A stretch of DNA of 26,758 nucleotides from an uncultured Dermabacteraceae bacterium (GTDB lineage: Bacteria; Actinomycetota; Actinomycetes; Actinomycetales; Dermabacteraceae). Of the stretch, positions 7,278-15,462 are shown in pieces. The position numbers were made by a program, and so were the translations under genes. Location: NCBI GenBank assembly GCA_946223075.1, contig CAMILZ010000025.1:1-26758 (forward strand), read 5' to 3'. The notes beneath the pieces are model-generated. The model saw only the letters and a program-made list of their open reading frames with translations. It ran no database searches and was not told the origin of the DNA. Each line of letters begins with the position of its first letter. Position 1 is the stretch's first letter.

Positions 7278-8276
7278 ATGACGACGGGGCGCTACCGCGC
7301 AGGTGTGGCGCCTGAGGATACGGGTGTGCCGAAAGCTGCGCTCGCCCCGAGTGACGAGGCCTTCAAGGCGCTCCTTAAGCACGGCGGCCACCCGGAGGCA
7401 GAAGTCGAAAGGAACCCGTGCCGCTTGCGGCTCATGGCGGTTCACGCGCACCCGGATGATGAATCCTCGAAGGGCGCCGGGACGATGGCCCGCTACGTCA
7501 ACGAGGGGGCCGAAGTCACCGTCGTCACGTGCACGGGCGGAGAACGGGGCGACATCCTCAACCCGCGCCTCAAGGACGATCCCGAGGCCAATGCCGATCT
7601 GAGCGCCGTGCGCCATCGCGAGATGGATCGCGCTCGCGAGATTCTTGGCATCAACCAGGTGTGGCTTGGCTACATTGATTCTGGCCTTCCCGAGGGCGAC
7701 CCGCTTCCTGCTCTTCCGGAGGGGTGCTTTGCCCGCATTGATCCCGAGGAGGCTGCCCGGCCACTCGTGAAACTCGTGCGGGAATTGCGCCCCCACGTCA
7801 TGCTCACCTATGACGAAAATGGCGGCTACCCGCATCCCGATCATATCCACACGCACAAGATCAGCATGCTCGCCTACGAGCTCGCGGCGGATCCGACCTA
7901 CATGCCCGAGCTCGGCGAGCCGTGGGCCGTAGCGAAGATCTACTACCAGCTGCTTTTCCCGCCCGCGCAGATGATTGCCTATGCCAAGTACATGCGCGAT
8001 CACGCTCTCGAGAACCCGTTCGAGGCGCAAATGGAGTACTTCGAGGGGCTTGACCAGCGCCCCATTACGACGAGGATTAACGTTTCGCGCTATCTTGAGG
8101 TGCGTGACGCCGCGCTGCTTGCTCACGCGACCCAGGTGGATCCGGATGGCTTTTTCTTTGCCGTGTCTAACGAGATTAAGCGCGAGGCGTGGCCGACCGA
8201 GGACTTCCAGCTTCGCCAATCGCGCATTGGCGTGACTCTCCCGGAGTCCGACCTGTTCGAAGGGATTCGCCAATGA
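7278..8276 (+). CDS. mca: Mycothiol S-conjugate amidase Mca
   Basis: Mca hydrolyses mycothiol S-conjugates to release mercapturic acids for export, a cytoplasmic detoxification step of the mycothiol system. The 332-residue product belongs to the LmbE/PIG-L zinc deacetylase family. Zinc and catalytic motifs are visible: A-H-P-D-D-E at residues 57-62 and H-P-D-H at 186-189. The segment G-G-E-R-G-D-I-L-N-P separates Mca from MshB. Relative to many homologues it carries about 50 extra residues before the L-R-L-M-A-V-H start, so the N-terminus is uncertain. ATG 7278 is taken because the longer frame overlaps the divergent DUF4307 start. No Shine-Dalgarno is seen. The stop overlaps the next start (ATGA). 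Confidence 0.93.
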   Translation: MTTGRYRAGVAPEDTGVPKAALAPSDEAFKALLKHGGHPEAEVERNPCRLRLMAVHAHPDDESSKGAGTMARYVNEGAEVTVVTCTGGERGDILNPRLKDDPEANADLSAVRHREMDRAREILGINQVWLGYIDSGLPEGDPLPALPEGCFARIDPEEAARPLVKLVRELRPHVMLTYDENGGYPHPDHIHTHKISMLAYELAADPTYMPELGEPWAVAKIYYQLLFPPAQMIAYAKYMRDHALENPFEAQMEYFEGLDQRPITTRINVSRYLEVRDAALLAHATQVDPDGFFFAVSNEIKREAWPTEDFQLRQSRIGVTLPESDLFEGIRQ

Positions 8277-8545
8277 TCCTCGCGCACCTCACGCCCGCGT
8301 TGCTTCTCGCCGATGGTGCGACGACGCCTCCGGGTACGGAAGAGATGACGACCGCGACGGTGACGCCGGGGCTGCCTGGCTTTTTCGTGTTTCTTGCGAT
8401 GGCCGTCGCGATGCTGCTGCTTGCGCTCGATCTTTCGCAGCGTGTGCGCCGTTCGAGCGCTCGTGAGAACGTGCGGCGGCGCATGGAGGAGGCGGCGAAG
8501 GCCGAGCGCGGCGAGGCTCACGAGGAGACCAAAAACTCCAAGTAG
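8273..8545 (+). CDS. Small single-TM protein coupled to mca
   Basis: This 90-residue protein overlaps the mca stop through ATGA (8273-8276), implying coupled translation. A hydrophobic or signal-like N-terminus (residues 1-12) is followed by a polar Thr/Pro-rich loop. A clear TM helix lies at about 33-54, and a basic then acidic, coiled-coil-like tail ends in a run of Glu, Lys and Arg. The function is unknown. A small membrane protein after mca is also recalled in mycobacteria (Rv1083), suggesting a conserved link to mycothiol chemistry or export, which is inference. The last codons form one arm of a bidirectional terminator. Confidence 0.75.
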   Translation: MILAHLTPALLLADGATTPPGTEEMTTATVTPGLPGFFVFLAMAVAMLLLALDLSQRVRRSSARENVRRRMEEAAKAERGEAHEETKNSK

Positions 8546-8556
8546 GCGGAGTTTTT
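8531..8556. terminator. Bidirectional terminator overlapping two convergent gene ends
   Basis: Perfect 9-bp arms AAAAACTCC (8531-8539) and GGAGTTTTT (8548-8556) flank an 8-nt loop. Each strand therefore ends in a five-T run. The element overlaps the stop of the small mca-linked gene and touches the trhA stop, leaving 9 bp between the two coding regions. Confidence 0.8.
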
Positions 8557-9331
8557 ATACGACCGAGAGCCACACGGCGATGAGGTGGCACACGAATCCG
8601 ACGACCGTGAACGAGTGGAAGACTTCGTGGAAGCCGAACCACGCCGGTGAGGGATCGGGCTTCTTCGTGCCGTACACGACTGCCCCGAGCGTGTAAGCGA
8701 TGCCGCCCGCGATGATGAGGGCGATGACGGCCGCGCCTCCGCCCGCGTACAGTTCGGGCATGTAAAAAATTGCGACCCAGCCGAGGGCCACGTAGGCGGG
8801 GACGTAGAGCCAGCGCGGAGCGCTCGTCCATAAAAGCCTGAACGCGACACCGATGAGGGCGCCCACCCAACAGACAGTGAGCAGAACGGTCGCATCGTGG
8901 GTGTTGAGAAGCGCCACGGCGAGGGGGGTGTAGGTACCCGCGATGATGAGGAAGATATTCGCGTGGTCGAAACGCCTGAGCACGAGCGTGCCGTGCACCG
9001 ACCAGGTTCCACGGTGGTACGTCGCGGAGACGCCAAAGAGCATTCCCGCGGTCACGATAAACACCACGGTCGCGAGTCGTACTGCGAGAGAGGATCCGGT
9101 GGCAATGAGGAGCATTCCCGCGATGAGCGCAGCGGGGAAGGCAGCCAGGTGGATCATGCCGCGCAACTTCGGCTTCTTCGGTAGTGCGGGGAGGTGAATG
9201 CCGTACGCGCCGAGGAGTTCGGGAACGCTTGTGCCGGCTCCGGCGGTGGGAGCCTTTTCGCCTGTGGCGGGGGAAGGCGGGGTTCCGACGCTTGCCTCGC
9301 TTCGCTGCGTGTTCCGCTGGTCAGTGCTCAT
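8555..9331 (-). CDS. trhA: Hemolysin III family (TrhA/PAQR) membrane protein
   Basis: This 258-residue member of the hemolysin III/PAQR superfamily has seven TM helices spread over residues about 58-258. Conserved polar motifs of the family are present: S-A-T-Y-H in helix 2, D-H-A-N-I-F and A-G-T-Y-T-P in helix 3, and H-E-V-F-H with a later H in the last helices, which together form the presumed metal site. The family is named for a Bacillus cereus hemolysin, but most members act in membrane lipid homeostasis, so toxicity should not be inferred. The first about 50 residues are polar and Pro/Gly/Ala-rich. The ATG at 9331 lies 6 nt after the -10 box TACGCT, so the mRNA is probably leaderless. 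From memory Rv1085c sits in the same place. Confidence 0.9.
   Translation of the reverse strand: MSTDQRNTQRSEASVGTPPSPATGEKAPTAGAGTSVPELLGAYGIHLPALPKKPKLRGMIHLAAFPAALIAGMLLIATGSSLAVRLATVVFIVTAGMLFGVSATYHRGTWSVHGTLVLRRFDHANIFLIIAGTYTPLAVALLNTHDATVLLTVCWVGALIGVAFRLLWTSAPRWLYVPAYVALGWVAIFYMPELYAGGGAAVIALIIAGGIAYTLGAVVYGTKKPDPSPAWFGFHEVFHSFTVVGFVCHLIAVWLSVV
9281..9297 (-). repeat. Dispersed 17-bp word, copy 2
   Basis: This is identical to the copy in the permease gene (AGGCAAGCGTCGGAACC on the minus strand) and lies about 35 nt inside trhA, in the same frame, again encoding A-S-V-G-T. Confidence 0.6.
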
Positions 9332-9337
9332 AACGGT

Positions 9338-9366
9338 AGCGTAACTTACGGTGACGTAGGTGTCAC
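9338..9366 (-). promoter_or_regulatory. trhA promoter
   Basis: On the minus strand GTGACA (9366-9361), a 17-nt spacer and TACGCT (9343-9338) form a good housekeeping promoter, with five of six matches to TTGACA and a fit to TANNNT. Six nt follow before the ATG at 9331, so transcription should start at or next to the start codon. Confidence 0.7.
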
Positions 9367-9462
9367 GGTGCATGTCAGATATTGACGCGTTCGCGCACCT
9401 TTTGTGAAGGAGTCGTGGCAATCCTTTGGGGTGTGCGCGAGGGGGCGCGAGAGCCTGTCACA

Positions 9463-10236
9463 ATGGTGGACGTGAATTCTTCGAGACATGCCGACACCCC
9501 GCAGCCCGCAGCTCCCTCAGTGGAGCGTGGGCCGCGCCATGTCGGCATCATTCTCGATGGAAACCGCCGCTGGGCGCGCTCGAAGGGGCTCGAAGTCTCC
9601 GAAGGACATCGCGCAGGTGCCGCTGTCGTTCTCGACGCCGTTGACTGGGCGCGCGAAAGCGGTGTGGAGACTCTCTCGCTGTGGCTGCTGTCGACCGATA
9701 ACTTCCGCCGGCCCGAGGCCGAACTCACGCAGCTCTTTGACATCATCACCGGACTCGCGCACGCGGTCGCGCGCAAGGGTGCTCCGCTGCGCATCCTCTG
9801 CGCCGATGGGGCTCTGCCTGCCTCGCTCGCGGAACGCCTCGAATCGCTCCACCCCGCTGGCAACGCGCCTGAGGGTGCAGGATCGCCCGCACCCTTCGAG
9901 GTCAACCTCGCGATCGGGTACGGCGGGAGGCGAGAGATCATCGACGCCTTCCATGCCCTCATCGACGAGGAAATCGCACGCGGGGGAGACCTCGCGAGTC
10001 TGCGCGACGCCGTGAGCGAAGGCAGCGTCGGAACCCACCTCTCTACCGCCGGCCAAAGTGCCCCTGACCTGCTTATTCGCACCTCCGGTGAGCAGCGCCT
10101 CTCGGGATTCCTCCTGTGGCAATCCGTGCACTCCGAACTGGTCTTTTGCGACGCCCTGTGGCCCGATTTCACTCGCGCCGATTTCGACGCGGCGCTCGAG
10201 GAATTTGCGAGCCGCGAGCGTCGTTTCGGCGCCTGA
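9463..10236 (+). CDS. Short-chain Z-isoprenyl diphosphate synthase (Z-FPP synthase-like)
   Basis: This cis-prenyltransferase (undecaprenyl synthase family) adds isopentenyl diphosphate in Z configuration. The motif L-D-G-N-R-R-W-A-R (catalytic Asp 32) and R-T-S-G-E-Q-R-L-S-G-F-L-L-W-Q-S (from residue 206) resemble the mycobacterial Rv1086 Z-farnesyl diphosphate synthase more than the long-chain M-D-G-N-G-R-W-A type. The likely role is supplying Z-FPP for decaprenyl phosphate and cell-wall carrier lipid. The product is 257 aa from ATG 9463. GTG 9472 is an attractive alternative because CACAAT lies 7 nt before it, as in other leaderless starts here; no Shine-Dalgarno is visible for either. A larger synthase may exist elsewhere in the genome. 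Confidence 0.88.
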   Translation: MVDVNSSRHADTPQPAAPSVERGPRHVGIILDGNRRWARSKGLEVSEGHRAGAAVVLDAVDWARESGVETLSLWLLSTDNFRRPEAELTQLFDIITGLAHAVARKGAPLRILCADGALPASLAERLESLHPAGNAPEGAGSPAPFEVNLAIGYGGRREIIDAFHALIDEEIARGGDLASLRDAVSEGSVGTHLSTAGQSAPDLLIRTSGEQRLSGFLLWQSVHSELVFCDALWPDFTRADFDAALEEFASRERRFGA

Positions 10237-10282
10237 ACGCCGCCGTCCAGCGCGCAACCTCCCCATTTCGTGCTGCGGGTAA

Positions 10283-10390
10283 CGCGAGAGTGAAGCCTCG
10301 GTGACCGTCTTGCTCGCGCGGCGCGCCGAGCGGTTTCAGCCGCGAAACGCGGTGCAAGGATCGAAGCGATAGCCGGTCGTGGGTGACCGG
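10283..10390 (+). ncRNA. Structured non-coding leader before phoH2 (candidate)
   Basis: The 177-nt gap between the prenyl synthase and phoH2 has no plausible ORF but several nested inverted repeats. CGCGAG (10283-10288) pairs with CTCGCG (10313-10318). CCGCG-AAA-CGCGG occupies 10340-10352. CCGGTC (10373-10378) pairs with GACCGG (10385-10390), 23 nt before the ATG. The octamer GGTGACCG also occurs twice (10300 and 10382). It may be a regulatory 5' leader. In GC-rich DNA some of these stems are expected by chance. Confidence 0.35.
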
Positions 10391-10413
10391 AAGGACTTCG
10401 AAAGCGAGAGACC

Positions 10414-11727
10414 ATGAACGCGCCGCTTACCTATGTTCTCGACACGTCCGTTGTACTGGCGGATCCCCACTCGATCTTTCGATTCGCGGAGCATCACGTT
10501 GTGCTCCCCATCGTCGTGATCACGGAACTCGAAGGGAAGCGGCACCACTCCGAACTCGGGTACTTTGCGCGTCAGTCGCTCCGCATCCTCGATGAGCTGC
10601 GCGAAACGCACGGCAGCCTCGCCGAGCCCATTCCCCTCGGTGACCAGGGCGGGACGCTCCGCGTCGAACTCAACCACCAGAGCCCCGAAAACCTCCCTGA
10701 CGGCTTCCGCCTCGGTGACAATGACACGCGCATCCTCTCCGTGGCGAAAAATCTCCAGGTCGAAGGCGCCGAAGTTGTTCTCGTGTCGAAGGACCTCCCG
10801 ATGCGTATCAAGGCGAGCGCTTCGGGGCTGAAAGCTGAGGAATATCGCGCGGAACTCGCACGCGACCGCGCCTACACCGGCATCACGTCCGCCGAGATCA
10901 CCGAAGAGCAGATGGCGGCACTGTGGAGTGAGGATAACGGCGCGCGCCACGTGGGCGTTGCCATCCCGGAGCTCGCGGAGCTTGGCGCCCACACCGGCCT
11001 CAAGCTTACGTCCCCGCGCGGTTCGGCGCTCGCGCGTGTGCTTCCGAGCGGCAATGTACGTCTCGTTCCGGGAGATGGAAACGTCTTCGGTGTGACGGGA
11101 CGCAGCGCCGAGCAGCGCATCGCGATCGACCTGCTCCTCGATGACGACCTCTCGATCGTGAGCCTCGGCGGCCGTGCTGGCACGGGTAAGTCGGCGCTCG
11201 CCCTGTGCGCGGGGCTCGAGGCCGTGCTCGAAAAGCGCAATCAGCGCAAGATCATGGTGTTTAGGCCGCTGTACGCGGTAGGCGGGCAGGAGCTCGGCTA
11301 TCTGCCCGGCGATCACGACGACAAGATGGGCCCGTGGGCGCAGGCCGTTTTCGACACGCTCGGCTCGATGGTCTCCGGCGCGGTCGTGGACGAAGTGCTC
11401 GGGCGTGGGCTGCTCGAGGTGCTGCCTCTCACCCACATTCGAGGTCGTTCACTCCACGACGCTTTCGTGATCGTCGACGAGGCACAGTCGCTCGAGCGCA
11501 ATGTGCTGCTCACCATGCTTTCGCGCATCGGCCAGAACTCGCGGGTTGTCCTCACCCACGACGTTGCCCAGCGCGACAACCTCCGCGTTGGTCGTTACGA
11601 CGGCGTTGCCTCCGTGGTCGAAGCGCTCAAGGGTAATGAACTCTTCGCCCACGTGACGCTGCAGCGTTCCGAGCGCTCGAAGGTCGCCGAGCTCGTCACG
11701 CGCGTGCTCGACGCACCGATCTCGTAA
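10414..11727 (+). CDS. phoH2: PhoH2: PIN domain-PhoH ATPase fusion
   Basis: This 437-residue protein has an N-terminal PIN-type RNase domain (about residues 1-140) and a C-terminal PhoH P-loop ATPase (about 225-437). PIN acidic residues are visible in V-L-D-T-S (Asp 10), E-L-E-G-K-R, D-N-D-T-R and S-K-D. Walker A is G-R-A-G-T-G-K-S (253-260) and Walker B is F-V-I-V-D-E-A-Q (Asp 355, Glu 356), followed by a T-H-D sensor. Mycobacterial PhoH2 is described as an ATP-dependent RNA-unwinding RNase acting as the toxin of the PhoAT-PhoH2 pair. No small phoAT-like ORF is evident in the upstream gap. Only 8 bp separate it from the convergent fumC stop, with a possible 7-bp hairpin (11742-11761) inside fumC. 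Confidence 0.93.
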   Translation: MNAPLTYVLDTSVVLADPHSIFRFAEHHVVLPIVVITELEGKRHHSELGYFARQSLRILDELRETHGSLAEPIPLGDQGGTLRVELNHQSPENLPDGFRLGDNDTRILSVAKNLQVEGAEVVLVSKDLPMRIKASASGLKAEEYRAELARDRAYTGITSAEITEEQMAALWSEDNGARHVGVAIPELAELGAHTGLKLTSPRGSALARVLPSGNVRLVPGDGNVFGVTGRSAEQRIAIDLLLDDDLSIVSLGGRAGTGKSALALCAGLEAVLEKRNQRKIMVFRPLYAVGGQELGYLPGDHDDKMGPWAQAVFDTLGSMVSGAVVDEVLGRGLLEVLPLTHIRGRSLHDAFVIVDEAQSLERNVLLTMLSRIGQNSRVVLTHDVAQRDNLRVGRYDGVASVVEALKGNELFAHVTLQRSERSKVAELVTRVLDAPIS

Positions 11728-11735
11728 AGCAGCGG

Positions 11736-13145
11736 CTACTTCTCCCGCCCAGAGCGGGGAGTGGTCATCGTGAGGACGTCGAGCGCGGAATCGAGCTGCT
11801 CTTCGGTGAGTTCACCGCGCTCGACGTAGCCGAGCTCAATCGCCGCCTCGCGAACGGAAACGCGATGCGTGACCGCATGCTTCGCGATCGCCGCGGCATT
11901 CTCGTAACCAATGAGCCGATTGAGAGGCGTCACGATCGAAGGAGAAGCCTCGGCGAAGAACCGTGCGCGCTCCTCGTTTGCCCGGATTCCCTCAATCGTT
12001 GTCGTGGCAAGGACGCGCACGGAATTGGCGAGCAGAGTAATCGATTCGAGAAGCGCCGTGCCCATGAGCGGTATCTGAACATTGAGCTCGAACGCCCCCT
12101 GCGCGCCACCCCACGCGATCGCCGCATCGTTGCCCACGACGCGCGCACACACCATGAGCACAGCCTCGGGAACAACGGGGTTGACCTTGCCGGGCATGAT
12201 GGAACTTCCGGGCTGAAGATCGGGCAGGGCAATTTCGCCGAGCCCCGTGTTGGGGCCCGAGCCCATCCACCGCACGTCGTTGCAAATCTTCGTGAGGGAT
12301 ACCGCGAGAGTGCGGAGCGCGCCGCTCATCTCGACGAGCCCATCGCGCGCCGACTGCGCTTCGACGTGATTGCGCGCTTCGGTGAGGGGAAGATCCGTGC
12401 GTTCGCGAAGAATCTCGATGACGCGAGGGGCGAAACCCTGAGGGGTGTTGATGCCCGTTCCCACGGCGGTGCCCCCGAGGGGCAGCTCGGCGGTACGGCC
12501 AATCGCGGCTTTGACGCGCTCGATCCCGTAGCGCACTTGTGCGGCATAGCCGCCGAACTCCTGACCAAGCGTGACGGGAGTTGCATCCATGAGGTGCGTG
12601 CGTCCGCTCTTGACGATGCTCGCGAACTCTTGCGCCTTGTCTTCGAGAGTGTTTGCGAGAGTCTCGAGGGCAGGAATCAGGGACTCGGTGACCTCGCGGG
12701 TGACGGCGAGGTGCACCGACGTGGGGAACGTGTCGTTGCTCGATTGCGAGGCATTGACGTGGTCGTTCGGGTGCACGCGTAGCTCATCCGTGCTTGCGAG
12801 GTGGGCGAGCACTTCGTTCATGTTCATGTTTGAGCTCGTGCCCGAACCCGTTTGGTACACGTCGATCGGGAAGTGGGAGTCGAACTCGCCTTTGCTGACG
12901 CGCTCCGCGGCTGACGCGATGGCTTTCGCACGCTCGTCGTCGAGGACCCCAAGCTCGGCGTTCGCGAGCGCGGCGGCGCGCTTGACTTCCGCGAGGGCAT
13001 GAATATTGGAAGACTCGAGACCCCGGTGGGAAATGGGGAAGTTCTCGACCGCACGCTGGGTTTGTGCGCCGTACAGCGCCGAGGCGGGTACGCGCACCTC
13101 ACCCATCGTGTCGTGTTCGATGCGGAAATCCTCGGTGCCTGTCAT
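11736..13145 (-). CDS. fumC: Fumarate hydratase class II
   Basis: Fumarase C is the oxygen-stable TCA-cycle enzyme converting fumarate to L-malate, a cytoplasmic homotetramer. The 469-residue length is typical. Motifs are T-G-S-G-T-S-S-N-M-N-M-N-E-V (about residues 96-110), S-G-R-T-H-L-M-D-A-T-P with the catalytic His region, and the superfamily signature G-S-S-I-M-P-G-K-V-N-P (about 311-321), which carries the active-site serine loop. The N-M-N-M-N-E-V form and overall length favour fumarase over aspartase. The ATG at 13145 has AAGGGAGA 5-6 nt upstream. It starts 17 nt after the sugar kinase stop, so the two are likely co-transcribed, an unusual partner for fum. The mycobacterial neighbour in this place is glpX, as I recall. 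Confidence 0.95.
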   Translation of the reverse strand: MTGTEDFRIEHDTMGEVRVPASALYGAQTQRAVENFPISHRGLESSNIHALAEVKRAAALANAELGVLDDERAKAIASAAERVSKGEFDSHFPIDVYQTGSGTSSNMNMNEVLAHLASTDELRVHPNDHVNASQSSNDTFPTSVHLAVTREVTESLIPALETLANTLEDKAQEFASIVKSGRTHLMDATPVTLGQEFGGYAAQVRYGIERVKAAIGRTAELPLGGTAVGTGINTPQGFAPRVIEILRERTDLPLTEARNHVEAQSARDGLVEMSGALRTLAVSLTKICNDVRWMGSGPNTGLGEIALPDLQPGSSIMPGKVNPVVPEAVLMVCARVVGNDAAIAWGGAQGAFELNVQIPLMGTALLESITLLANSVRVLATTTIEGIRANEERARFFAEASPSIVTPLNRLIGYENAAAIAKHAVTHRVSVREAAIELGYVERGELTEEQLDSALDVLTMTTPRSGREK

Positions 13146-13162
13146 TGATTCTCCCTTTCGAG

Positions 13163-14089
13163 TCACAGCGTGCAGCGATCGGCGATTTCGCGCGTCCACG
13201 GCGGGTTCGCGCCCGCGCGCGACACGGTCACCGAGGCGAGGAGCGCCGCGTGCGCGAGAATCTCCTTGATCTCAGAAGCCTCGAGCTGGTCGATTTTTTC
13301 GCGGCCCTCGGCGCCGAGTAGACCCTTGCGTGAGAGCGCATCAAGAATGCCAGCGGAGAACGTGTCGCCTGCGCCAACCGTGTCGGTGACGTCGACGCGG
13401 ACGCCGGGAATGTCAACGCGGCCCTTCGCTGTCAACGCCGTTGCGCCCTGTTCGCCACGCGTAATGACCGCGAGTCTCACGCCGCGGCGGAGCCACGATT
13501 CGGCCGCCTGCTCAATGTCGCTTGTTTCGTAGAGCCACTCGAGATCTTCGTCGGAGGCCTTCACAACGTCGGCGAGAGCAATGTTTTCCTCGATCGGTTC
13601 ACGCACGATCGACGGATCGCCCATGAGGCTAGGGCGCGCATTCGGGTCATAGGAGATGAGGGCGTGCTCTCGGAGCGAGGACACCACCCTGCGAAGCGTG
13701 TCGGCGCCGGGCTCGAGAGTCGCGGCAATCGAGCTCGTATGCACAGCCTCGACCTGCGTGGGACCCCCCTGCGGGTCCGGATCCCACGTGATGTCGAAGT
13801 CGTAGGTCGCGGCGCCGCCCTCACCGATCGTGGCGGCGGCAGTCGACGTCGGTGAACCGGGCCGCACCGAACCTGGCGTGAGTGAGACGCTTGACGCCTT
13901 CACGTGGCGTTCAATCGCGTGCCCGCGCTCATCGTCGCCGATGTGCGTGAGGAGGTGCGAGGAATGCCCTAAGCGGCCGAGGGCAACGGCCACGTTCATG
14001 GGCGACCCGCCCGGGAACTCGGCCCGCGGGGCGTCGGTGCGGATCACGATGTCTGTCAGCGCTTCGCCGATCGTTAGATAAGTACTCAC
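13163..14089 (-). CDS. PfkB family carbohydrate kinase (fructokinase-like)
   Basis: This 308-residue ribokinase/PfkB-family kinase phosphorylates a sugar, most likely fructose by resemblance. The N-terminal G-G-S-P-M-N-V-A-V-A-L-G-R-L-G motif binds the sugar. The C-terminal D-T-V-G-A-G-D-T-F (236-244) carries the anion hole and catalytic base Asp 242. The central D-P-N-A-R-P segment is typical of fructokinases. Translation begins at GTG 14089 with no Shine-Dalgarno but AACAAT 7 nt upstream, fitting a leaderless message. The gene is divergent from the DUF4245 gene and precedes fumC by 17 nt. It could instead use ribose, adenosine or a keto-sugar acid. Confidence 0.88.
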   Translation of the reverse strand: MSTYLTIGEALTDIVIRTDAPRAEFPGGSPMNVAVALGRLGHSSHLLTHIGDDERGHAIERHVKASSVSLTPGSVRPGSPTSTAAATIGEGGAATYDFDITWDPDPQGGPTQVEAVHTSSIAATLEPGADTLRRVVSSLREHALISYDPNARPSLMGDPSIVREPIEENIALADVVKASDEDLEWLYETSDIEQAAESWLRRGVRLAVITRGEQGATALTAKGRVDIPGVRVDVTDTVGAGDTFSAGILDALSRKGLLGAEGREKIDQLEASEIKEILAHAALLASVTVSRAGANPPWTREIADRCTL

Positions 14090-14174
14090 GTTCCGTATTG
14101 TTTCAGATCACAGCACGAGCCGCATGGTCGGAAGTCACGGGGCAGGGCGCGGCGGAATTTGGAACAATGAGGCC

Positions 14175-14786
14175 ATGCCCGAATCGCACGAGAGCCCGCA
14201 GCGCAAAAAACGCGAACTGCCCACGAAGAAAAATACGTCGGTACGAAACCTCGTGTGGGCGATCGGCCTCAATATCATCGTTGTGGCGATTGCCGCGGTC
14301 GTGATCGTGGGGCTTGGGCGGAGCGACAGAGACGCCTCCTCTCAGGCCGTCTCAACCGTCAACGTCGGCGAGAGCGCCGCGCGCGCGAGCGAGGCTCTCG
14401 GGTTTCGCGCGGCCGATGCCGAGCCGGGAGGTTGGAGCGTGCGGGACGCGAAAATGTCCACAGCGGAACCCCCCTACTGGGAAGTGCGCTATACGTCGCC
14501 TTCGGGTGCACTCGAGACGCTGCTTCAGTCGCGTGCGGACTATCCCGCTCTCGCCCCTCGGATTCGCGGAGAGGCCGCGAAGTCGGGCTACTTTGAAATC
14601 GAGGGAACAGAATGCGCAAATCTCGAAATTCGGGCGAACTCGAACGATAATGATGCGGAAAACACGAAGGGCGCCTCAGGCCTCGTGTGCTCGGCGGGCG
14701 AGACGACACTCATCATCTACGGGGCGGGGAGCGAGAAAGAGCTTGCCGCGCTCATGAAGGAAACCCTCGACCGCGTAAAGAAGTGA
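14175..14786 (+). CDS. DUF4245 domain-containing membrane protein
   Basis: This 203-residue protein has a basic N-terminus, a single TM helix at about residues 29-50 and an extracytoplasmic domain of about 150 residues. It matches the actinobacterial DUF4245 family (W-x-V-R/W-E-V-R-Y-T-S-P-S-G spacing, late T-T-L-I-I-Y-G-x-G-S). The function is unknown. From memory Rv1100 lies next to fum and glpX, so the position is conserved. The ATG at 14175 lies 6 nt after AACAAT, with GAGG too close to act as a normal ribosome site, again suggesting a leaderless start. The downstream four-TM gene begins 6 nt after the stop, so they form an operon. Confidence 0.82.
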   Translation: MPESHESPQRKKRELPTKKNTSVRNLVWAIGLNIIVVAIAAVVIVGLGRSDRDASSQAVSTVNVGESAARASEALGFRAADAEPGGWSVRDAKMSTAEPPYWEVRYTSPSGALETLLQSRADYPALAPRIRGEAAKSGYFEIEGTECANLEIRANSNDNDAENTKGASGLVCSAGETTLIIYGAGSEKELAALMKETLDRVKK

Positions 14787-14792
14787 GGAACC

Positions 14793-15428
14793 ATGAACGA
14801 GAACTCCCACCGCGCCCCGCGCGCCAATGCTGAGCCGACCGAAAAGCTCGACGCAACCGAGAGGCTCGATGCCACCGAGAAACTCCACCTTCCCCTCGGG
14901 GCTGACCCCACCGAGGTGCTTTCGCGCGTTGAGAACACGTCGCCGACACCAGCGACTCCTCCCGCGTCCCCCGCGGACACGACGCCGCCTCGTGTGCCAG
15001 GAGCTGCGACGAGAACACCCTCGCACGCTCCCACGAAAGCGGCGCGTCGGGGCCGATCGGTCGCGGCGCCTCTTCTCGCCGTTCTCGGGCTCGCCGGATC
15101 TGTGCTTCTTGCGATCTACGCATGGGGCGGCATGTTTACGATTGCGCAGCTCGCCTGCGTCATCGCCGGGGCCGTGCTCTTCACCGTTACCGGTCTCATT
15201 GCACTGCGCACGTGCAGGGGCACGGTAGGCCTGATCGTTGCGTGGATCCTTGCCTTCGTGCTTCTCTTCGCGCCGCTGCTCGTGTGGATCATTGCGCAGG
15301 GCGGTGCCGCGTTGACCAGCACGCTCCTCTTTGGCGCCATAGGCCTGTGGATTTCGGGCGTCGCCGTGGTCGCGCTCGTGGTGGCCGTGCTTGGCACCTA
15401 CCTTCACGCGCGAGCGGCGGCGCAGTAA
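14793..15428 (+). CDS. Four-TM membrane protein with Thr/Glu-repeat N-terminus
   Basis: I do not recognise a family. The 211-residue protein has a soluble N-terminal region of about 95 residues with a short repeat of T-E-K/R-L-D-A (three units around residues 16-31), then a Pro/Thr-rich stretch and a basic patch. Four hydrophobic helices follow, from about 98 to 205. A short loop after helix 2 contains the sole cysteine. It starts 6 nt after the DUF4245 stop with GAGGA upstream of the ATG, so it is probably co-translated. Low-complexity cytoplasmic tails of this sort can be phosphorylation or protein-docking regions, but that is speculation. It is convergent with pcp, 34 bp apart. Confidence 0.72.
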   Translation: MNENSHRAPRANAEPTEKLDATERLDATEKLHLPLGADPTEVLSRVENTSPTPATPPASPADTTPPRVPGAATRTPSHAPTKAARRGRSVAAPLLAVLGLAGSVLLAIYAWGGMFTIAQLACVIAGAVLFTVTGLIALRTCRGTVGLIVAWILAFVLLFAPLLVWIIAQGGAALTSTLLFGAIGLWISGVAVVALVVAVLGTYLHARAAAQ

Positions 15429-15462
15429 GAACACCACGCCGCCGCCCCGTTCATGGTGATCG

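Noticed and set aside
6768..8273. Long minus-strand open frame (501 codons) opposite mca
   Set aside because: It lies antisense to a clear Mca with intact zinc motifs and has the Arg/His/Gly-rich composition typical of shadow frames in GC-rich DNA.
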